This document shows positions 57,126 through 64,000 of a stretch of DNA of 64,000 nucleotides, piece by piece. The notes under the pieces are model-generated. The model had not been told where the DNA came from. It searched no databases and saw nothing but the letters and a program-made list of their open reading frames with translations. The position numbers were made by a program, and so were the translations under genes. Within the stretch, counting starts at the first letter, position 1, and each line of letters opens with the position of its first letter. Origin of the DNA: Rhizomicrobium sp. (GTDB lineage: Bacteria; Pseudomonadota; Alphaproteobacteria; Micropepsales; Micropepsaceae); contig JBBCHM010000001.1 in assembly GCA_037200045.1 (NCBI GenBank), positions 2,790,001 through 2,854,000 of the forward strand, read 5' to 3'.

Positions 57126-57452
57126 ATGAAGAAGGACCACGAATTGAGCCGCGGCAACGTCTTCGCCGACCTCGGCTTGCCCAACTCCGAGCAGGAACTG
57201 CTGAAGGCGAAGCTGACGGTGCAGATATACCGGCTCATAAAGGGGCGCGGCCTGACGCAGAGCAAGGCCGCCGAATTGCTGGGAACGACCCAGGCGCAGG
57301 TTTCGGCGCTCAAGCGTTGTCGTCCGGTGAGCGTCTCGGTGGGGCGCCTAATGGAGTTCCTTACGATCCTCGGGCAGGACGTGAAGGTGACGGTCAAGCC
57401 GGCGGCGGCGCGCAAGACGGGGCACATGTCCGTCGTCGTCCAATCGGCCTAG
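57126..57452 (+). CDS. HigA-type antitoxin (XRE family)
   Basis: Helix-turn-helix protein of 108 residues. LGLPNSEQELLKAKLTVQIY and LTQSKAAELLGTTQAQVSAL (about residues 13-60) form the XRE domain that usually partners Gp49-type HigB toxins, toxin gene first. It is intact although the toxin frame is broken. No better start than ATG 57126 is seen. Downstream, cpoB begins after 72 bases. Confidence 0.88.
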   Translation: MKKDHELSRGNVFADLGLPNSEQELLKAKLTVQIYRLIKGRGLTQSKAAELLGTTQAQVSALKRCRPVSVSVGRLMEFLTILGQDVKVTVKPAAARKTGHMSVVVQSA

Positions 57453-57524
57453 AACCGGCGCCGATTCCGCCGGGCCCCATTTTCGGCTAAGTGTTCGGCG
57501 AAGTTTCGCGAAACGGAGGCGTGC

Positions 57525-58505
57525 ATGACCGGAACCAGACCGCGGATCGTCGGCGCGAGCGCCGTCGTCGCGTTGCTTCTGGCGAGCACGGTGGGCGCCT
57601 CCAATGTCGCGCCGCCGGTTCCGCGTTACGTCGCGCCCGCCGCGAGCCCGGCCGCCTATGTCCGCGTCGCCGACCTGTTCGGCGAGAGCGACGAGGAGAA
57701 GGCGGCGCGCCAGCAGCATGAGGACGGACAAGACAGCCAGATCCGCGCGCTCAACGACAAGGTGCGCGACCTGGAAGACAGCGTGCGCAACCTGACCGGG
57801 CAGAACGAAGAGCTCAGCCACCGCGTCACCGAGCTGAACGACAAGATCGACCGCCAGCAGAAGGATTTCGAATACCGCCTCTGCGCCATGGCGGCGCAGC
57901 AGCTCGGCACCGCGACGGGGCAGGGCGATCCCAACGCGGTGCCCTGTCCGGGCTCCGGTCCGGTCGCCGGCGTGGCGCCGGCCCCGGCGATGCCCGCGCC
58001 GGCCGAGGCCGCGCCGCCCAGCGAGAGCCATCTGGCGCCGCCGCCGGGCGTGCTCGGCACCCTGCCGGCCGGCAGCGCGGCCACCGCGCCGGCGCCGGCC
58101 GCCGCGGACGACCCGAACCGCGCGCAATTTTCCGCGGCGATGAACCTTCTGGCCAAGGCGCGCTATGACGACGCCCGCGCCGCGTTCCGCGGCTTCGCCG
58201 ACGCCAATCCGCAAAGCGATCTGGCGCCGCAGGCGGTCTATTGGGTCGGCGACATCGCCTATGTCCAGAAGGACTACGACAACGCAACCCGCGCCTTCGC
58301 CGAAGTGATCAAGAAATATCCCACCTCGGTGCGCGCCCCCGATAGCATGCTCAAGCTCGGACTGGCGCTGATCGCCGCCGGGCAGAAGAAGGAAGGTTGC
58401 ACCGCCCTTGCCGCGCTCCCGGCGAAATATCCCAAGGCCAGCAAAAGCCTCCTCGCCCAAGGCGCCGACGCGCGCAAAGCCACCGCCTGCCGCGCCGAGG
58501 CTTGA
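57525..58505 (+). CDS. cpoB: Tol-Pal cell division coordinator CpoB/YbgF
   Basis: Periplasmic protein linking Tol-Pal to septal peptidoglycan synthesis. The 326 residues have a signal peptide (about 1-25), a coiled coil (about 60-112, with IRALNDKVRDLEDSVRNL), a Pro/Ala linker, and C-terminal TPR repeats (FSAAMNLLAKARYDDARAAF; DLAPQAVYWVGDIAYVQKDY; TSVRAPDSMLKLGLALIA). Separated from pal here by the HigBA-like module. Its end may overlap tilS. Confidence 0.94.
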   Translation: MTGTRPRIVGASAVVALLLASTVGASNVAPPVPRYVAPAASPAAYVRVADLFGESDEEKAARQQHEDGQDSQIRALNDKVRDLEDSVRNLTGQNEELSHRVTELNDKIDRQQKDFEYRLCAMAAQQLGTATGQGDPNAVPCPGSGPVAGVAPAPAMPAPAEAAPPSESHLAPPPGVLGTLPAGSAATAPAPAAADDPNRAQFSAAMNLLAKARYDDARAAFRGFADANPQSDLAPQAVYWVGDIAYVQKDYDNATRAFAEVIKKYPTSVRAPDSMLKLGLALIAAGQKKEGCTALAALPAKYPKASKSLLAQGADARKATACRAEA

Positions 58506-58524
58506 GGAGAGTTTCGCGGAGGCG

Positions 58525-59550
58525 ATGGACGGCCTGATCGCCGCCGGCGCGCCCTGGCCGGGCGCGGTCGCGGTGTCGGGCGGCGGCGATTCGATCGCGC
58601 TGATGCATCTTCTCGCGCACTGGACGAAGAAGACGCGCCGTCCGCCGCCGCGCGTGGTGACGGTCGATCACGGGTTGCGGGATGGCTCCGCCGCCGACGC
58701 GCGCAAGGTGATGCGCTGGGCCCGCGCCGCGGGCCTGAAGGCGCGGACGCTGCGCTGGACCGGGCCGCGCCCGACCGCGGATATCGAGGCGGCGGCGCGG
58801 GCGGCGCGCTATCGCCTGATGGGCGAATGGGCGCGGGCGAACGGGATCGCGGCGCTCTATGTCGCGCACACGCGCGACGACCAGGCGGAGACCTTCCTGC
58901 TGCGGCTGATGCGCGGCAGCGGGCTCGACGGTCTGGCGGCGATGCGCGCCCTCGCGCCCTTTCCCGTGCCCGGCTTTCGCGACCTCGGCATCGTGCGGCC
59001 GCTCCTGGCGCTGGAGCGTGACGCGATCCGCGATCATCTGGCGGCGCGGAAGCTCGCCTGGCTCGAGGATCCGATGAACGGCGAAGACCGCTTCGCCCGC
59101 GTCCGGCTGCGCAAGCTGATCCCGGCGCTGGAAGAGGCCGGCCTGTCGCGCCAGCGCATCGCCGCCGCGGCGGCGCATCTGGCGCGGGCGCGCGAGGCGC
59201 TCGATGCCGTCACCGCCGCGGTGCTGGCCCGCGTGGCGCGCCCGCGCCAGGACGGCCTGGATGTCGATGCCTCCGGCCTCGCCGCGGCGCCGCGCGAGGT
59301 CGGCTTGCGGGCTTTGGCGCAACTGCTGATGGCCGTTTCGGGGCAGGCCTATCGCCCACGCTTCGAGCGATTGGAGCGGCTGTTCGACCGGCTGCGCGAC
59401 GGCGGCCTCGGCGGCGGGGCGACGCTGCATGGCTGCCGTGTGTTCTTTGTCCCTGGAAAGAGTGGGGCCTTTGGCGCGGGAACTTTGAGGATCGCCAGGG
59501 AAACCGGGCGCTCCCGCGGCAAAAAATCCGGGCCGGCGGGCGAGGCCTGA
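58525..59550 (+). CDS. tilS: tRNA(Ile)-lysidine synthase
   Basis: Modifies C34 of tRNA-Ile(CAU) to lysidine, essential for AUA decoding. The ATP-pyrophosphatase loop is SGGGDS (residues 18-23), followed by VVTVDHGLRDGSAADARKV, RLMGEWARANGIAALYVAHTRDDQAET and a RLRKLIPALEEAGL region. The start is uncertain: ATG 58525 follows GGAGG by only two bases, and related proteins often have a few more residues (FAEAM is in frame just upstream), so the true start may overlap cpoB. Confidence 0.9.
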   Translation: MDGLIAAGAPWPGAVAVSGGGDSIALMHLLAHWTKKTRRPPPRVVTVDHGLRDGSAADARKVMRWARAAGLKARTLRWTGPRPTADIEAAARAARYRLMGEWARANGIAALYVAHTRDDQAETFLLRLMRGSGLDGLAAMRALAPFPVPGFRDLGIVRPLLALERDAIRDHLAARKLAWLEDPMNGEDRFARVRLRKLIPALEEAGLSRQRIAAAAAHLARAREALDAVTAAVLARVARPRQDGLDVDASGLAAAPREVGLRALAQLLMAVSGQAYRPRFERLERLFDRLRDGGLGGGATLHGCRVFFVPGKSGAFGAGTLRIARETGRSRGKKSGPAGEA

Positions 59551-59564
59551 CTGATCTCGATCAG
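59551..59564. promoter_or_regulatory. FNR/CRP-like inverted repeat upstream of ftsH
   Basis: CTGATCTCGATCAG is a 14-base palindrome directly after tilS, with the TGAT-N4-ATCA core of FNR/FixK boxes (consensus TTGAT-N4-ATCAA) but C/G at the ends. No regulator is encoded nearby. Weak evidence only. Confidence 0.25.
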
Positions 59565-59713
59565 ACTGTGTTAATCGGCTTTCGGCATTGTCATTGCGGT
59601 GCCGGTGCAAAACTCTTAACGTTTTGCAGGCTGGCAATCGGCTAAAACCGACCTATGTGATTAGGTCTGTTGTCGTGCCTCAGGCCCTGGCCCCCGCTCG
59701 AAAGGACGGCCCT

Positions 59714-61636
<1,923 letters not shown>

Positions 61637-61755
61637 AGCACACGGCGTTGGTGACGGCGATTTCACGAAGCGCTTTGCTTTGGGATGTTTCCGTGCCTTG
61701 ACGGGAAAATCGTCGGCCTGTTTGCTGCTGCCCGGACTGATGGGTGGGGTGTGGC

Positions 61756-62034
61756 ATGGCTCGGCTTTCCCGGAAGCTTCTTGTCGCGGCGGTCGCCGTC
61801 CTAGTCGGTCTGCCGCTCCCCGCCAGCGCGGCGAAGAAGTGCAAGTCCTCGGCGGTCACCATAGGTTCAATATCCGACCAGCAGGTCGACATCGCGTGGA
61901 CCAACAGGGTCAAGCACCTCTACGGCTCCGCATGGTCCAATCTCAACCAGGCGCGGGCCAGGCAATATTCCGGTCAGTCGCAGGGCCTCATTACGCTCGT
62001 TTTTCTCACCGCCTATCCTTGCAAGCGAATCTAG
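61756..62034 (+). CDS. small secreted protein, unknown
   Basis: Function unknown. The 92 residues start with a signal peptide (about 1-27, ending ASAA), and the mature part (65 residues) has two cysteines (KKCKSSAV; AYPCKRI) that could form a disulfide between its ends, and no further motif. ATG 61756 follows a G-rich stretch. It stands between ftsH and folP, in a place usually without such a gene. Confidence 0.65.
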   Translation: MARLSRKLLVAAVAVLVGLPLPASAAKKCKSSAVTIGSISDQQVDIAWTNRVKHLYGSAWSNLNQARARQYSGQSQGLITLVFLTAYPCKRI

Positions 62035-62083
62035 ATCGCCGGATCGGCCGCCCGCGGCCGACGCCGGCCGCGACGCGAAGACC

Positions 62084-62875
62084 ATGACGACCATCCTCGG
62101 CATCCTCAACATTACCGACGATTCGTTCTTCGACGGCGGCAGATATCTCGATCCCGCCGCCGCCGTCGCGCAAGGCCAGGCGCTCGCGGCGCAGGGCGCC
62201 GACGTGCTCGATATCGGCGCCGCCTCATCCAATCCGAATTCGCGCGGCGTCGCGCCTAAGGTCGAGATCGCGCGGCTCGCCTCCGTGCTGCCGGCGCTGG
62301 CCGGCACGCCGCTCTCGATCGACACCTTCTCGTTGCCGGTGCAGCGCTGGGCGCTGGGCGAGGGCGTCGCCTATCTCAACGACATCGAAGGTTTCGCCGA
62401 TCCGCAGCTCTATCCCGACCTCGCCGCCGCGCGGTCGAGGCTGATCGTCATGCATTCGGTGCAGCAGCGCGGGCCGGCGACGCGGATCGCGGTTCCGCCC
62501 GGCGAGATCATGGATCGCGTCACGCGCTTCTTCGACACGCGGATCGCGGCGCTGGAGCGGGCCGGCGTGGCGCGCGACCGGCTGATCCTCGATCCCGGCA
62601 TGGGATTCTTCCTCGGTTCCGACCCGGAAGCCTCCTTCACCGTGCTGCGGCGGCTTCCCGACCTGAAGGCGCGCTACGGACTTCCCCTCCTGGTCTCGGT
62701 GTCGCGCAAATCCTTCCTGCGCCGGATCACCGGCAAGAGCGCCGCCGAGGCCGGGCCGGCCAGCCTGGCGGCCGAGCTGTATGCCGTCCGCCACGGCGCG
62801 GACTATATTCGCACCCATGCGCCGGGCGCCCTGAAGGACGCCCTTTTGCTGGAAAAAGCGCTGGCCGGCGGCTAG
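62084..62875 (+). CDS. folP: dihydropteroate synthase
   Basis: Joins p-aminobenzoate to DHPPP in folate synthesis; TIM barrel of 263 residues. Recognised by GILNITDDSFFDGGRY, DVLDIGAASSNPNS, SIDTFSLPVQRWAL, YLNDIEGF and DPGMGFFLGSDPEAS. The first motif departs from the usual NVTPDSFSDGG (here NITDDSFFDGG), as in a divergent FolP subgroup. Followed by glmM, a frequent order. Confidence 0.92.
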   Translation: MTTILGILNITDDSFFDGGRYLDPAAAVAQGQALAAQGADVLDIGAASSNPNSRGVAPKVEIARLASVLPALAGTPLSIDTFSLPVQRWALGEGVAYLNDIEGFADPQLYPDLAAARSRLIVMHSVQQRGPATRIAVPPGEIMDRVTRFFDTRIAALERAGVARDRLILDPGMGFFLGSDPEASFTVLRRLPDLKARYGLPLLVSVSRKSFLRRITGKSAAEAGPASLAAELYAVRHGADYIRTHAPGALKDALLLEKALAGG

Positions 62876-62960
62876 GTGCCGTCGCATCCGTTAACAATTG
62901 TTGCGTCCCTCGCTGTCAAAATACTGTTAGAACCGCGTCGCAATCAGGGGATTCAAGCGT

Positions 62961-64000
62961 ATGAGCCGGAAGTATTTCGGCACCGACGGCATCCGCGGCC
63001 GCGCCAATTCGGGCGCGCTGACGCCCGCGGTCGCGATGCGCGCGGGCATGGCGGCGGGCCGCATCTTCACCCGCGGCGAGCACCGCCACCGCGTCGTGAT
63101 CGGCAAGGACACGCGCCTGTCGGGCTATATGCTGGAGAACGCGCTGACCGCCGGCTTCACCGCGGTCGGCATGGACGTCTTCCTGTTCGGCCCCTTGCCG
63201 ACGCCGGCCGTCTCGATGATGACGCGCAGCCTGCGCGCCGACATGGGCGTGATGATCACCGCCTCGCACAACCAGTACCAGGACAACGGCATCAAGTTCT
63301 TCGGACCCGACGGCCGCAAGCTCTCCGACGAGCACGAGGCGGCGATCGAGGTGTTGATGGACAACGGCCTGGAATCGGGCCTCGCCACCGCGCCCAAGCT
63401 CGGCCGCGCCAAGCGCATCGACGATTCCCAGGCGCGCTACATCGAATTCGCCAAGCGGACCTTCCCGACCGATCTCACCCTCGAAGGGCTGCGCATCGTG
63501 ATCGACTGCGCCAACGGCGCCGCCTACAAGGTGGCGCCCGAAGTGTTGTGGGAGCTCGGCGCCGAGGTCATCGCGATCGGCGTCGCGCCCAACGGCTTCA
63601 ACATCAACTCCGACTGCGGCTCGACCTCGCCGGAGGCGATGTCGGCCAAGGTGCGCGAAATGCGCGCCAATTTCGGCATCGCGCTGGACGGCGACGCCGA
63701 CCGCGTCGTGATGTGCGACGAGCGCGGCCGCATCATCGACGGCGACCAGGTGCTCGCCTTGCTCGCCAAATCGTGGTCGGCCAAGGGCCGGCTCAAGGGC
63801 GGCGGCGTGGTCGGCACGGTGATGTCGAATGCCGGGCTGGAGCGCTATCTGAAGGGCATGGATCTGAACCTGGCGCGCGCGCCGGTCGGCGACCGCTATG
63901 TGATCGAGCAGATGCAGAAGGGCGGCTACAATGTCGGCGGCGAACAGTCCGGCCACATCGTGCTCAACGACATCGGGCCGACCGGCGACGGGCTGATCGC
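62961..64000 (+). CDS. glmM: phosphoglucosamine mutase, 3' end beyond the window
   Basis: Converts glucosamine-6-phosphate to glucosamine-1-phosphate for UDP-GlcNAc. About 346 residues are inside the window and no stop is reached. Visible are [13 protein letters not shown] at the N-terminus, the phosphorylated Ser102 in [12 protein letters not shown] (same number as E. coli), and the metal loop DGDADRVVM near residue 245. The remaining C-terminal part lies to the right. Confidence 0.96.
   Translation, partial: MSRKYFGTDGIRGRANSGALTPAVAMRAGMAAGRIFTRGEHRHRVVIGKDTRLSGYMLENALTAGFTAVGMDVFLFGPLPTPAVSMMTRSLRADMGVMITASHNQYQDNGIKFFGPDGRKLSDEHEAAIEVLMDNGLESGLATAPKLGRAKRIDDSQARYIEFAKRTFPTDLTLEGLRIVIDCANGAAYKVAPEVLWELGAEVIAIGVAPNGFNINSDCGSTSPEAMSAKVREMRANFGIALDGDADRVVMCDERGRIIDGDQVLALLAKSWSAKGRLKGGGVVGTVMSNAGLERYLKGMDLNLARAPVGDRYVIEQMQKGGYNVGGEQSGHIVLNDIGPTGDGLI

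Noticed and set aside
58408..58524. Upstream TTG start for tilS at 58408
   Set aside because: It would overlap cpoB by 98 bases and add a Pro/Arg-rich leader unlike TilS, though a shorter overlap remains possible.

Overview
The window is one continuous stretch of a high-GC alphaproteobacterial chromosome. It is gene-dense, made mostly of housekeeping operons with many 4-base stop/start overlaps, and shows no rRNA, tRNA, phage or transposase gene. Lineage markers are zapA, 6S RNA and fau in a row, a DUF4164-like coiled-coil gene beside zapA, tol-pal followed by tilS, ftsH, folP and glmM, and System I cytochrome c maturation genes. I cannot name the genus from sequence alone; a member of the Caulobacterales/Micropepsales/Rhodospirillales neighbourhood is an inference.

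Layout. 1-5.3 kb: polyhydroxybutyrate precursor genes phaA-phaB, then ccmA-B-C-D-G. 5.3-10.1 kb: a marR gene, a decayed NUDIX gene, and the minus-strand operon dapF-mtaB-ftsY-yciB. 10.2-14.2 kb: a secreted prolyl oligopeptidase and a divergent SDR/LysR pair. 14.3-17.8 kb: ffh-rpsP-rimM-trmD-rplS. 17.8-22.4 kb: a composite palindromic repeat, an SGNH acyltransferase, an ABC exporter and an HU-like gene. 22.4-26.3 kb: a copper module (csoR-copA facing a Met-rich outer-membrane protein across a CsoR-type operator). 26.3-35.2 kb: acyltransferase, mdh, small secreted proteins, a GNAT enzyme, two MFS carriers, an OmpA-like protein, suhB and efp. 35.3-41.9 kb: yebC, ahpC-ahpD, an aldo/keto reductase, an orphan MNT-type nucleotidyltransferase, ymdB, fau, 6S RNA, zapA. 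42-49 kb: tkt-gap-pgk-fba, a foreign-looking two-gene module, thiE. 49-52 kb: ruvC-ruvA, a Phd/PIN toxin-antitoxin pair, ruvB. 52-64 kb: ybgC-tolQRAB-pal, a HigBA-like pair whose toxin frame is broken, cpoB, tilS, ftsH, a small secreted protein, folP, and glmM cut off by the window end.

How the genes work together. Central carbon metabolism (mdh, tkt, gap, pgk, class I fba) sits with envelope integrity (tol-pal, cpoB, ftsH), Holliday-junction processing (ruvCAB), and protein targeting (ffh, ftsY). The main unusual theme is that small two-gene modules of toxin-antitoxin type have been wedged into otherwise conserved operons: between fba and thiE, between ruvA and ruvB, and between pal and cpoB, one of them apparently inactivated by a single base in a G6 tract. 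A second theme is non-coding structure: two 151-base composite palindromes plus a solo arm of the same sequence, two paired-arm REP-like elements, a strong stem-loop between ahpC and ahpD, and an unassigned cloverleaf-like segment near 29.1 kb.
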